In this document: piece by piece, positions 7,200 to 16,606 of the stretch
How the letters are laid out: the number at the start of each line of letters is the position of its first letter
Position numbering within the stretch: the stretch's first letter is position 1
Source: Paenibacillus sp. oral taxon 786 str. D14
GTDB taxonomy: Bacteria > Bacillota > Bacilli > Paenibacillales > Paenibacillaceae
Direction of reading: 5' to 3'
Assembly: GCF_000159955.1 (NCBI RefSeq)
Contig: NZ_GG695972.1
Span: 169,892 to 196,844 of the forward strand
Length of the DNA: 26,953 bases
Position numbers and translations under genes: made by a program
Notes under the pieces: model-generated
What the model saw: only the letters and a program-made list of their open reading frames with translations
What the model was told of the DNA's origin: nothing
Database searches by the model: none

Positions 7200-9023
7200 A
7201 TGTTCATCCGGAGCATCTACCGCAATTACTTCAAGAACAATTTGTTCATGAAGATTCTTTTGTTTTTTTCAGTCATCACCATCGTTACGATTATTACTTT
7301 TTCGTATTTGATGTTTATGTTTATGTCAGAGTCCGCGGTACAGAGACAACTGGACATTTAGAAGCGGGCAATCGAAAGTGTCAGCGATTACATTGGCAGC
7401 AAATACGAATCCGTACAGGCAATGGTACGGGGCATTTATCGTGACGAGGAGTTGGCCTCGAACACTTCTTTTTTCTTGGAGCATCCGTATCAGGATTACG
7501 TGAATTACCGCTTGGACCGTTTTTATACGGAAAATAATTCGTCAACCGACACCGTTCTGTATTTCCGTAACGTGGTCGACGACGATCCGGACATTCGCAG
7601 TTTGATGTTATATAGCGCAGATCTGCAACAGTTATATGTTTTTGGCAGCGATAAGCAATTTAAGATTATCCCTACCAATCAGGCCCGATCCTTCATCCCT
7701 GATGTGATGTATCAGGAGGAAGGCGTGAACGTGGGAGCCGCTAACATCTGGGTGCGCAAAACGGTGGGCCTGCCAGATCTCCCGATGTATTCGGTCCGCA
7801 TCCCCATCAATAATAAGCAATCGCTTCGCAACATCGGGCAGCTCGACGTGTATTTCGATACCGACAAGGTATGGGGCAGCCTCGCGATGTACGAAGATGA
7901 ACTCAAAGGATCCATCTTGGTGCTGTCCGCTGATGGCAGCGTATTATTTGATTCCTCCGGAACCTATTATGATCAGAAATACCCGTATGCCGAACAAATT
8001 AATTCTATGTACGATACCGGGGTGCTGGGTGAAGGGCTGATTGCCACTAAGCTGACGCAAAGCCAGGGAGGTTACACCGTACTCAGTACCGTTCCAAAAG
8101 AGGAGCTGGCCAAAACTTATCACGGACTCCGCAACACGATCTTTACCATCAGCTCCATTTGCATTTTGTTTGCGATCCTGATCCCGGCGCTGTTTATCAG
8201 CAATTTCGCCAAACGCACGCGAAATATTATTCGGTTTACCCGCAGAGTTCGCAACGGGGATCTCACCGCACGGATCGACGAGTTCCGGGAGGACGAGCTG
8301 GGGCAGATCTCCAAGAGCTTTAATGACATGCTGGACGAGCTGAATGTATACATCGACCGGGTGTTCAAAGCGGAGATTAAGCAGCAGCAAACCGAGCTCG
8401 TTGCGTTGCAGGCGCGGATCAATCCGCACTTCCTGTACAATACGCTGGAGGTTATCCGGATGCGGGCCGTTTCCCAAGGCGCGAAAGATGTGGGCGAGAT
8501 GATCTACAGCTTGTCCGTCCTGTTCAAAAGCATGGTGCAGCAAAAGAAGAACTACACCCTTAAGGACGAACTGGAAGCTTGCCGATTATATCTAGAGTTG
8601 TTCCGTATCCGTTACCGGGATCGCTTTAGCTATGAGATTCAAGCCGACCCTTCGCTTCTGGGCAAAGCGATCGTCCGTTTGTCCCTGCAGCCTATCGTGG
8701 AGAACTATATCGTCCACGGCATCCAAACCGACCAAAGCGACAACCGGATTAAGATCGAGGTGCGGGAAGACGGGGATTCGCTGGTGGCCGTGGTCAAGGA
8801 TAACGGGAAGGGAATCGATCCCGACCGGCTGGCGGAAATCCATCGGGAGCTGGAGCGGGAAGAAGAAACCGGGCAAATGTTTGGACTTCGCAGCGTACAT
8901 TCGCGGCTGCGTTTCCTGTACGGCCCGGACTACGGAATCAAGATCGAGAGCACGCCCGGCACCGGGACAACCATCACAGTTCGTTTTCCGAATCGGGAAG
9001 GAATGGAGGGGGAAGATGTATAA
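7200..9023 (+). pseudogene. YesM-type sensor histidine kinase interrupted by an in-frame amber stop
   Basis: The natural start ATG 7200 has an ideal AGGAGG (7188-7193) 6 nt upstream and encodes a first membrane helix (about residues 15-45). Codon 54 (7359-7361) is TAG, and the same frame continues without shift to TAA 9023. After the stop come an extracellular sensor region, a second membrane helix (about 312-334), HAMP, and the His_kinase domain with ARINPHFLYNTLE. The phosphoaccepting His is codon 410 (8427-8429). An ATPase domain follows with N-box LQPIVENYIVHG, DNGKGI and FGLRSVHSRL. Everything except codon 54 looks intact. Restart at ATG 7422 would give 533 residues without the first helix, and no ribosome site precedes it. 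The stop overlaps the response regulator start by 8 nt. Either a true nonsense mutation, a sequencing error, or readthrough/suppression explains it. Confidence 0.85.
7359..7361 (+). other. In-frame TAG codon within the sensor kinase gene
   Basis: Frame from ATG 7200 reads ...QRQLDI, TAG, KRAIESVSDYIG.... Both sides carry residues expected of a single sensor kinase and remain in one frame. A single change such as CAG to TAG would explain it. Confidence 0.9.
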
Positions 9024-10545
9024 GGTATTTATCGTCGATGACGAACCGTTCATCATCGAAGGCTTATACGATATCGTGGACTGGCCGCAGTTTGGCTTGG
9101 AAATTGTCGGACACGCAGAGAACGGCCAGCAGGCGCTGGACGCCCTTGCTACGAAGCCGGTGGATGTATTAATCACGGACATCTCCATGCCGGTCATGAA
9201 CGGGTTAACGCTGATTTCCGAGGCGCGGAAGCTGCACAAGGAATTGAAGGTCATTATTTTGAGCGGATTTAACGAGTTTGATTACCTCAAAGAGGGCATG
9301 AAGCTTGGCATTGAAAACTACCTGCTGAAGCCGATTAATGTTGAGGAGATGGAATCGACGCTGCGCAACACGGTGCAGAAGCTGGACAGCGTGGATACAA
9401 ACGGACTCTACGACGCCTATGATATCCAAATCCTGAAGGACAACACGCTTTACCGCTGGCTGAACGGGCAGATGGCGGCTGCGGAATTCGAGGAGCGAGC
9501 CGAGCTGCTGGGCTTGCATTTGCAGGGGCCTTATGTTGCGGTGGCGATGCTGCGCACCGAAGGCAACTCGGCCGAAGTATTTGATCGCGCTGAACGTTAC
9601 CTCAAGGCGTGGCGGGGAATCACCCTATTCCACGATGTAGATGGCGATATTGGAATCGTGGCTTCCCTTCCTGCCGGGGCAGAGGAGAAGCGGACTTTTG
9701 CCGAACTGATGGAGCATCTGTCCCTGGAATTGTCAGTCATGAACCAGACGATTCAAATGGGCGTAGGTAATGTGGGACGGTTGCCTGAAGCGGCATCTCT
9801 CAGCTATAAGCAAGCCAAGCGTGCCCTTGAATATTACTTGATTTATCCGGAACGGCGGACGATGGAATACAAGCAGCTAGAGAGTACCCGCGCCGGCGGC
9901 GTATTGGAGAGCGGCTATCCGCTAGGCTGGGACGATTACGCCAAGTTGATTTTGGCGAAGGATAAGGATGGATTAAGAAAACGGATTTGCCAAGATTTCG
10001 AGCGGTTGAAGCAGACGGAGGGCATTCGTCCCGAGGATGTGCAGAATATCGCCTTGGAACTGGTGGTCCGCTTTAAAATGGAGCTTCAGCATATTAAATA
10101 TACGGAAGAGACAGACTTGTTTAAGAACACGCTTCAACGTGTCCAGCGCTGTGATTCGTTTCAAGAGCTGGTCCAAAGTCTCGTAAATTTGGCGGAGGAG
10201 ACGGTTGGTTCGCTTCTACAGGATGCTAAGAATCCGGTGGTGCATCAGGTGTTGAACTACATCGACTCGCATTACGCCGACGAACTGTCGCTCAAAACGC
10301 TGGGCGCGCAATACCATATTCATCCGGTGTATCTCGGGCAGTTATTTCACAAGGAGACGGGGATGTCCTTTGCCGAGTATATTAACAAGTACCGGATCGA
10401 AAAGGCGAAGCAACAACTCAAAAATACCAATCTCAAAGTGCACGAAATCGCGCGGAGCGTGGGCTACTGGGAGATCGGTTATTTCTATAAGCAGTTCCGG
10501 AAATACGTGGGGATCTCCCCCACCGACTTTAAGGCACTGCATTAG
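9016..10545 (+). CDS. AraC-type response regulator (YesN-like)
   Basis: The 509-residue protein has an N-terminal receiver domain (about 1-120): acidic pocket D8/D9, phosphoacceptor D55 in LITDISMP, S83 and K105 in LLKPI. A long linker follows, then a C-terminal AraC-type double helix-turn-helix (about 405-507, LSLKTLGAQYHIHPVYLGQL and IARSVGYWEIGYFYKQFRKY). ATG 9016 overlaps the end of the kinase gene by 8 nt and is preceded by GGAGGGGGAAG, so translation is probably coupled. It should be phosphorylated by the adjacent kinase and activate the sugar transporter and hydrolase genes downstream; that target is inferred from position. If the kinase is really dead, this regulator may be unresponsive or served by another kinase. 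Confidence 0.93.
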   Translation: MYKVFIVDDEPFIIEGLYDIVDWPQFGLEIVGHAENGQQALDALATKPVDVLITDISMPVMNGLTLISEARKLHKELKVIILSGFNEFDYLKEGMKLGIENYLLKPINVEEMESTLRNTVQKLDSVDTNGLYDAYDIQILKDNTLYRWLNGQMAAAEFEERAELLGLHLQGPYVAVAMLRTEGNSAEVFDRAERYLKAWRGITLFHDVDGDIGIVASLPAGAEEKRTFAELMEHLSLELSVMNQTIQMGVGNVGRLPEAASLSYKQAKRALEYYLIYPERRTMEYKQLESTRAGGVLESGYPLGWDDYAKLILAKDKDGLRKRICQDFERLKQTEGIRPEDVQNIALELVVRFKMELQHIKYTEETDLFKNTLQRVQRCDSFQELVQSLVNLAEETVGSLLQDAKNPVVHQVLNYIDSHYADELSLKTLGAQYHIHPVYLGQLFHKETGMSFAEYINKYRIEKAKQQLKNTNLKVHEIARSVGYWEIGYFYKQFRKYVGISPTDFKALH

Positions 10546-10640
10546 ATCGAATAGGGGAGGGTACCCTGGAGCAAGGAGATTTTTAACCACCTAAATCGGT
10601 TGGTTTTCCTTGGTTCCGGGGTATTGTCCTTTTCTTTAAT

Positions 10641-10687
10641 TTGTACCTTAATTTTTTAAGTTTATCTTCTTTTTGTAATGGCTTTCA
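10641..10687 (+). promoter_or_regulatory. Candidate promoter and cre-like site upstream of the binding-protein gene
   Basis: In the 199-bp gap before the transporter, TTGTAC (10641-10646), 16 nt, TATCTT (10663-10668) is a moderate promoter. Just downstream, TGTAATGGCTTTCA (10674-10687) matches the CcpA consensus TGWNANCGNTNWCA at all defined positions but one (GG for the central CG). This placement would suit catabolite repression by roadblock. Motif evidence only. Confidence 0.4.
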
Positions 10688-10744
10688 TTCGGTAAGGTTA
10701 GGTTAGTCGAACAAAACAAAAGAGATTCAAAAGGGAGGATCAGC

Positions 10745-12238
10745 ATGAGTAAAAGCAAAAGAAGTTTTTCTTTCGTCCTTGCCACTCTGATGGCCATGGT
10801 GCTTGTTCTGAGCGCATGCGGCGGAAGCAAGAACGCGGACAGCGGCAGCAACAGCGGAGCCGCAGCGGGCAACTCGGAGGAACCGGTTAACCTGATTTGG
10901 TACACGATCGGTACGCCTCAAAAAGACGTAGACCGCGTAATGGAAGAAGTCAGCAAGTACACCAAAGAGAAAATCAATGCAACAATTACGATGAAAATGA
11001 TCGACTGGGGCGACTACGCACAAAAGATGCAAGTGAACGTCGCTTCCGGTGAACCGATGGATATCATCTTCACTTCCGCAGGTGGTTTCGACTACGTGCA
11101 AAACGCTAGAAAAGGCGCGTTCCTGCAACTGGACGAGCTGCTCGAGCAATATGGACAAGACCTGAAGAACACTATCGACCCTGCGTTCTTGGAAGGCTCC
11201 AAAGTCGACGGGCATAACTACGGGATCCCGGCGAACAAAGAACTTCCGCAACAAGAAGTATGGCGCTTCAACAAAACGTTCTTGGACAAGTATAACCTGG
11301 ACATCTCGAACGTTCGTTCCTTGGAAAGCATCGAGCCATTGTTGAAAACGATTAAAGAAAATGAACCGGGCGTAACGCCGTTCGCAATGAACAAAGAATA
11401 CGTTCCGTATGTTCCTTACGATTACATTATTCAAAACCTGCCGATGGCGGTAAAACTGGATACGACCGATTATAAAATCGTAAACATCCTGGAAACGCCG
11501 GAAATGCAAGAAGCTCTGAACTTGATGCACAAGTACTATAAAGCAGGTTACGTAGCTCCGGAAGCGGCTACAACTGGCTCTACCAGCGACCTGATGACTT
11601 CCGGTCAATGGTTCATGGACCGTGCACAAACCCAGCCGCTGGCGGATAACCTGTGGTCTGCAAGCTACGGCTACCCTGTAGTATCTACACCGGCAAGTGA
11701 CGCGATTATCACGAACACTTCCGTACAAGGTTCGATCATGGCGATCTCCGCGAACTCCGAACATCCGGAGAAAGCAATGGAATTCCTGAACCTGCTGAAC
11801 ACCGATCCGGTGCTGCGCAACATGGTTGACTCCGGTATCGAAGGCGTTCACTACAAGAAAATCGATGACACCCACTACGAAAACCTGGCAGAATCGAAAA
11901 ACTACGACATGCCTTCGTACTCTTTGGGTAACAACATGCTCCTGTACTTGAATGCCAACGACCCAGACGACAAATGGGAGCAATTCAAGAAGTTTAACGC
12001 AGAAGGCGTGAATTCGCCAATCCTGAGCTTCAACTTCGACAGCACGAAAGTAGCTACCGAAATGGCCGCTGTACAAAACGTAAAAGAGCAATTCTGGTCC
12101 TCGTTGATGACGGGTACGGTTGATCCGGCGGAATACCTGCCAAAAGCAATCAAAAAATTCAAAGAGGCAGGCCTGGACAAGGTGATTGCTGAAGCCCAAG
12201 CTCAGCTCGATGCCTGGAGAGCTGAAAACAACAAGTAA
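10745..12238 (+). CDS. Sugar ABC transporter substrate-binding lipoprotein, DUF3502-type
   Basis: The 497-residue protein starts behind GGGAGG and has a lipoprotein signal peptide: basic start, hydrophobic core, lipobox LSAC with lipidated C25. A Ser/Gly/Asn-rich tether follows. The body is an extracellular solute-binding fold (LIWYTIGTPQKDVDRVMEEV near its start). The C-terminal part (about 360-495, with PILSFNFDSTKVATEMA) looks like the DUF3502 region of Paenibacillus oligosaccharide-binding proteins. Anchored outside the membrane, it would deliver an oligosaccharide to the two permeases encoded next. Ligand identity is not visible in the sequence; the neighbouring mannosidases suggest a mannose-containing glycan. 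A terminator follows its stop codon. Confidence 0.9.
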   Translation: MSKSKRSFSFVLATLMAMVLVLSACGGSKNADSGSNSGAAAGNSEEPVNLIWYTIGTPQKDVDRVMEEVSKYTKEKINATITMKMIDWGDYAQKMQVNVASGEPMDIIFTSAGGFDYVQNARKGAFLQLDELLEQYGQDLKNTIDPAFLEGSKVDGHNYGIPANKELPQQEVWRFNKTFLDKYNLDISNVRSLESIEPLLKTIKENEPGVTPFAMNKEYVPYVPYDYIIQNLPMAVKLDTTDYKIVNILETPEMQEALNLMHKYYKAGYVAPEAATTGSTSDLMTSGQWFMDRAQTQPLADNLWSASYGYPVVSTPASDAIITNTSVQGSIMAISANSEHPEKAMEFLNLLNTDPVLRNMVDSGIEGVHYKKIDDTHYENLAESKNYDMPSYSLGNNMLLYLNANDPDDKWEQFKKFNAEGVNSPILSFNFDSTKVATEMAAVQNVKEQFWSSLMTGTVDPAEYLPKAIKKFKEAGLDKVIAEAQAQLDAWRAENNK

Positions 12239-12257
12239 TCATTATAGAGATAGAGAG

Positions 12258-12293
12258 GGATCGGGCGGGTGATAGTTGCGCCCGATCCTTTTT
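12258..12293 (+). terminator. Intra-operon terminator between binding-protein and permease genes
   Basis: GGATCGGGCG (12258-12267) pairs perfectly with CGCCCGATCC (12279-12288) over an 11-nt loop, followed by T5. It probably lets partial readthrough make permeases at lower levels than the binding protein. Confidence 0.85.
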
Positions 12294-12321
12294 CATTATT
12301 TTTCGACAGGAGGGGAACATC

Positions 12322-13251
12322 ATGGCTGCATTTTTCAAAAACCTGCTTAAGAATAAAGTCATGTTATTTATGGTGTTGCCGGGTGCCGTTTGGTTTTTCT
12401 TCTTCTCGTACCTTCCGCTGGTCGGTACGATTACGGCGTTTAAGCAATACCGCTTCAGCCGTGACGGATTCTGGGCGAGTATCGCGCGGAGTGAGTGGGT
12501 AGGTTGGGAAAACTTCAAGTTCCTGTTCAGTACAAACGATGCCTTTACCATTACCCGCAACACGTTGTTATACAACCTTGCTTTTATTTTCATTGGACTC
12601 ATCCTTTCCGTGGCGATGGCGATTCTGTTGTCTGAGCTGGTCGGCAAGACCATGGCCAAAGTGTATCAAACCGGGATGTTCCTGCCCTACTTCCTTTCCT
12701 GGGTTATCGTCGGCTACTTTGCGTTCAGCTTCCTGAGCATGGACCGGGGGATGATTAACCAGATTTTAGGTTGGTTTGGCGTGGAGCGAATTAACTGGTA
12801 TTCGGAGCCAAAATATTGGCCTTATATTTTGATATTCGTCAACCTATGGAAAACGATCGGCTACAACAGTGTCGTTTACCTGGCTTCGATCATGGGTATC
12901 GACAAATCGCTTTATGAAGCGGCGATGATTGACGGTGCGACCAAATGGCAGCAAATCCGCAACATCACGGTTCCCCTGCTCTCCCCAATCATCATTATCA
13001 TGACACTGCTGGCGGTAGGGCGGATCTTCTACGCCGACTTCGGCTTATTCTACCAAGTGCCAAGAGATTCGGGTACGCTCTATCAAGTCACGAACGTCAT
13101 CGACACTTACGTATACCGCGGTCTAAAAACAACCGGGGAAATCGGCATGAGTACGGCGGCCGGTCTTTATCAATCGGTGGTAGGCTTTATTCTCGTCATG
13201 GTTTCTAACTTCATCGTGCGCAAAATGGATAAAGACAGCGCCCTATTTTAA
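12322..13251 (+). CDS. Sugar ABC transporter permease, LplB-like
   Basis: The 309-residue membrane protein has six predicted helices and the binding-protein-dependent permease EAA loop, EAAMIDGATKWQQIRNITVP, beginning at residue 199, which docks on the ATPase. AGGAGGGG lies just upstream of ATG 12322. It pairs with the next gene as the two-permease core of a carbohydrate uptake transporter of the CUT1 type. No ATP-binding subunit is encoded in the window, so a shared MsmX-type ATPase elsewhere is likely, as is usual for Firmicute CUT1 systems. Confidence 0.93.
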   Translation: MAAFFKNLLKNKVMLFMVLPGAVWFFFFSYLPLVGTITAFKQYRFSRDGFWASIARSEWVGWENFKFLFSTNDAFTITRNTLLYNLAFIFIGLILSVAMAILLSELVGKTMAKVYQTGMFLPYFLSWVIVGYFAFSFLSMDRGMINQILGWFGVERINWYSEPKYWPYILIFVNLWKTIGYNSVVYLASIMGIDKSLYEAAMIDGATKWQQIRNITVPLLSPIIIIMTLLAVGRIFYADFGLFYQVPRDSGTLYQVTNVIDTYVYRGLKTTGEIGMSTAAGLYQSVVGFILVMVSNFIVRKMDKDSALF

Positions 13252-13275
13252 AACAGCTGAAAGGAGTGTCAAGGT

Positions 13276-14193
13276 ATGGCGGAGATGGCTAGAAAAAGCA
13301 AAGATTTTCATCATGTCTCTCGCGGCTGGAACGCCGTATTGCACCTGATCGCCGGTATTTTTTCGTTTATGTGTGTGTTTCCCTTTATCTTTGTTGTGAT
13401 TATTTCCTTTACCGATGAGAAGACGCTGGCAACAGACGGTTACCGGCTGCTGCCGGCCAAATGGAGTCTCGAAGCTTACCGCTTCGTGTTTGAGAGCGGC
13501 GACTCTCTGCTTCGTTCGTATGGCGTAACGATCGTTGTCACGCTGGTAGGTACGATCCTTAGCTTGGCAATGATTGCGCTTTATGCTTACGCGATTTCTC
13601 GGAAGAGCTTCCGGTACCGGAGATTTTTCTCCGTATTTGCGATTGTGACCATGCTGTTTAACGGAGGGATGATTCCAACCTATATGGTGGTATCCCAACT
13701 GATGGGTCTGAAAGATACGTTGTGGGCGCTAATTTTGCCGCTTGCAATGAATGCGTTCTACATCATGATCTTACGTACGTTTTATAGTACAAGCGTTCCT
13801 GAAGCAGTTATTGAATCGGCGCGGATTGACGGTGCCGGCGATTTCTATATTTTCCTGCGGATCGTCTTGCCGCTGTCGCTCCCAGGTCTTGCTACGATCG
13901 GCTTGTTCAGCACGCTGGGTTACTGGAACGACTGGTTTAACGCACTTCTGTATATCGACAATCCGAATTTGGTGCCGCTGCAGTCGATGCTGATGCGGAT
14001 CGAATCGAGTATTGCGTTTATTCAGCAAAACTCGCAGAACACTTCGCTTAGCTTGGCCGCGATGCAATCTATTCCGCAGGACACTTCGCGGATGGCGATG
14101 GTCGTGCTGGCAACGTTGCCAATTATTTTTGCATATCCGTTCTTTCAACGGTATTTTGTACAAGGACTTACGGTAGGCGCTGTCAAAGAATAA
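13276..14193 (+). CDS. Sugar ABC transporter permease, YtcP-like
   Basis: The 305-residue membrane protein belongs to the second CUT1 permease type. Its EAA-like loop, ESARIDGAGDFYIFLRIVLP, begins at residue 180, and it ends with the typical RYFVQGLTVGAVKE tail. AAGGAG (13261-13266) sits 9 nt before ATG 13276, and only 24 nt separate it from the preceding permease gene, so the two are co-transcribed. About six helices are predicted. With the lipoprotein and first permease it forms an oligosaccharide importer. The hydrolase genes follow after 107 nt without a recognisable terminator, so the operon may continue into them. Confidence 0.93.
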   Translation: MAEMARKSKDFHHVSRGWNAVLHLIAGIFSFMCVFPFIFVVIISFTDEKTLATDGYRLLPAKWSLEAYRFVFESGDSLLRSYGVTIVVTLVGTILSLAMIALYAYAISRKSFRYRRFFSVFAIVTMLFNGGMIPTYMVVSQLMGLKDTLWALILPLAMNAFYIMILRTFYSTSVPEAVIESARIDGAGDFYIFLRIVLPLSLPGLATIGLFSTLGYWNDWFNALLYIDNPNLVPLQSMLMRIESSIAFIQQNSQNTSLSLAAMQSIPQDTSRMAMVVLATLPIIFAYPFFQRYFVQGLTVGAVKE

Positions 14194-14300
14194 ATATAGC
14201 TTCATCCAACCTTCTCGATGCTGAAAAGTGAATTTTCTAGTTTGAATCATTTTTGAACTCTTTTGGAATCAAGGAGAAAAATGAAAGGAGCGAGGTGGAG

Positions 14301-16601
14301 ATGTTGCTATATAAAGACAGCTCGAAGCCCATCCCGGAACGAGTAGAGCATTTGCTCGGGCTGATGACATTGGAAGAAAAGGCCGGCCAGCTGGTTCAGC
14401 CCTTCGGCTGGCAGACCTATGAGCATAAAGATGGAGAGATTAAGCTGACCGAAGCGTTTAAGGCGCAGGTGAAAAACGGCGGCGTCGGTTCGTTATACGG
14501 CGTACTGCGCGCCGATCCGTGGACGGGCGTGACGCTGGAAACCGGCTTGTCGCCGCGCGAAGGTACGGAGGCGGTGAACGCCATCCAGCGGTACGCCATC
14601 GAGAACTCGCGCCTCGGCATCCCGATTCTGATCGGGGAAGAGTGCTCGCACGGCCATATGGCCATTGGCGCCACGGTGTTTCCGGTACCGCTGTCGCTCG
14701 GCAGCACCTGGAACGTGGAGCTGTATCGCGAGATGTGCCGGGCGGTGGCCCGGGAGACGCGCGCCCAGGGCGGCGCGGTCACGTATTCTCCAGTCCTCGA
14801 CGTTGTGCGTGATCCCCGCTGGGGCCGGACCGAAGAATGCTTTGGCGAAGACGCTTATTTGATCAGCGAAATGGCCGTGGCTTCGGTCGAAGGCTTGCAA
14901 GGGGAGAGCTTGGACGGAGAGGACAGCGTGGCGGCTACGCTGAAGCACTTCGTCGGCTACGGCAGCTCCGAGGGCGGCCGAAATGCCGGCCCAGTCCATA
15001 TGGGACGGCGCGAACTGCTGGAGGTCGACCTGCTGCCGTTCCGCAAGGCGGTGGAAGCCGGTGCGGCTTCGATCATGCCGGCCTACAACGAGATCGACGG
15101 CGTTCCATGTACGACCAATGAGGAATTGTTGGACGGCGTCCTGCGCGGCGAGTGGGGGTTTGACGGCATGGTCATCACCGACTGCGGCGCGATCGACATG
15201 CTCGCCTCCGGCCACGATGTGGCAGAGGACGGACGGGACGCGGCGATCCAAGCGATCCGCGCGGGCATCGATATGGAGATGTCCGGCGTGATGTTCGGCA
15301 AGCATCTGGTGGAGGCGGTACGGTCGGGACAGCTGGAGGAGGAAGTGCTCGATCGCGCGGTACGCCGCGTATTGACGCTGAAATTCCGCCTCGGGCTGTT
15401 TGAACGTCCGTACGCCGACCCAGAGCGGGCCGAGCGGGTGATTGGCAGCGCGGAACATGTGGAGCTGGCCCGGCAACTGGCCAGCGAAGGCGTTGTGCTG
15501 CTCAAGAACAAAGACGGCGTGCTGCCGCTGTCGGCGGACGCCGGTACCATCGCCGTTATCGGGCCGAACGCTGATGCGGGGTACAACCAGCTGGGCGACT
15601 ACACCTCGCCACAGCCGCGGTCCAAGGTTACGACCGTGCTCGGCGGAATCCGCAGCAAGCTGGCTGAAACGCCGGAACGGGTGCTGTATGCGCCGGGCTG
15701 CCGGATCAACGGCAATTCCCGGGAAGGTTTTGACGTGGCGTTGTCTTGCGCGGAGAAGGCGGATACGGTGGTTATGGTCGTGGGTGGCTCAAGCGCACGG
15801 GACTTTGGCGAGGGGACCATTGACCTTCGCACCGGCGCTTCCAAAGTGACCGACAATGCGGAGAGCGACATGGATTGCGGCGAAGGCATTGACCGCATGA
15901 ACCTCAGCTTATCCGGCGTACAGCTGGAGCTGATTCAAGAAATTCATAAATTGGGTAAGCCGCTCGTGGTGGTTTATATCAACGGACGGCCGATTGCCGA
16001 GCCGTGGATCGACGAGCACGCCGATGCGATCCTCGAAGCCTGGTATCCGGGGCAAGAAGGCGGGCATGCGATCGCCGACATCCTCTTCGGCGACGTGAAT
16101 CCATCGGGACGTCTGACGATCTCGATTCCAAAGCATGTTGGACAGGTTCCGGTCTACTACCACGGCAAACGTTCGCGGGGCAAACGGTATCTGGAAGGCG
16201 ATTCGCAGCCGCGTTATCCGTTTGGGTACGGACTGAGCTATACCGAATTCACCTATAACAATTTAAAGCTGGAGTCCGATACGATTAATAAGGACGGCTC
16301 AACGAAGGTGACGGTTGAAGTGACGAACGTCGGCGAACGTGCTGGTGCGGAAGTCATTCAACTGTATATTACCGATGTTGCAAGTAAGGTAACCCGGCCG
16401 GCGAAGGAGTTGAAAGGCTTCCGTAAAATATTCCTGCAACCGGGCGAGACCCAGACCGTGGAATTTACGGTCGGTCCAGAGCAGCTGCAATACATCGGCC
16501 AGAATTATAAACCGGTGGTGGAGCCGGGCGAATTCCGGGTGCACGTCGGCAAGAACGTAAATGATACGCTGAGCGCCAATCTCTTTGTGCGGGAGGATTA
16601 A
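14301..16601 (+). CDS. Glycoside hydrolase family 3 enzyme (beta-glucosidase/xylosidase-like)
   Basis: The 766-residue enzyme contains the GH3 barrel (about 10-330), the GH3 C-terminal alpha/beta domain (about 385-620, from GVVLLKNKDGVLPL) and a fibronectin-III-like domain (about 665-755). The nucleophile is D294 in MVITDCGAID; KHFVGYG and GRRELLEVDLLPFRKAV are family motifs. GEGIDR and PFGYGLSYTEF mark the C-domain and its end. NagZ-type N-acetylglucosaminidase signatures are absent, so an exo-beta-glucosidase or related activity is most likely; the actual sugar is uncertain. No signal peptide is present, so it is cytoplasmic. ATG 14301 is chosen for AAAGGAG/GAGGTGGAG just upstream; the frame is open from TTG 14253 but that start has no ribosome site. 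Confidence 0.92.
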   Translation: MLLYKDSSKPIPERVEHLLGLMTLEEKAGQLVQPFGWQTYEHKDGEIKLTEAFKAQVKNGGVGSLYGVLRADPWTGVTLETGLSPREGTEAVNAIQRYAIENSRLGIPILIGEECSHGHMAIGATVFPVPLSLGSTWNVELYREMCRAVARETRAQGGAVTYSPVLDVVRDPRWGRTEECFGEDAYLISEMAVASVEGLQGESLDGEDSVAATLKHFVGYGSSEGGRNAGPVHMGRRELLEVDLLPFRKAVEAGAASIMPAYNEIDGVPCTTNEELLDGVLRGEWGFDGMVITDCGAIDMLASGHDVAEDGRDAAIQAIRAGIDMEMSGVMFGKHLVEAVRSGQLEEEVLDRAVRRVLTLKFRLGLFERPYADPERAERVIGSAEHVELARQLASEGVVLLKNKDGVLPLSADAGTIAVIGPNADAGYNQLGDYTSPQPRSKVTTVLGGIRSKLAETPERVLYAPGCRINGNSREGFDVALSCAEKADTVVMVVGGSSARDFGEGTIDLRTGASKVTDNAESDMDCGEGIDRMNLSLSGVQLELIQEIHKLGKPLVVVYINGRPIAEPWIDEHADAILEAWYPGQEGGHAIADILFGDVNPSGRLTISIPKHVGQVPVYYHGKRSRGKRYLEGDSQPRYPFGYGLSYTEFTYNNLKLESDTINKDGSTKVTVEVTNVGERAGAEVIQLYITDVASKVTRPAKELKGFRKIFLQPGETQTVEFTVGPEQLQYIGQNYKPVVEPGEFRVHVGKNVNDTLSANLFVRED

Positions 16602-16606
16602 TTGAT

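Noticed and set aside
7422..9023. A free-standing 533-residue kinase starting at ATG 7422
   Set aside because: No ribosome site precedes this ATG, the first membrane helix would be missing, and the strong AGGAGG at 7188 clearly serves ATG 7200 in the same frame.
14253..14300. TTG start extending the GH3 protein by 16 residues
   Set aside because: There is no ribosome site before TTG 14253, while ATG 14301 has good ones and gives a family-like N-terminus.
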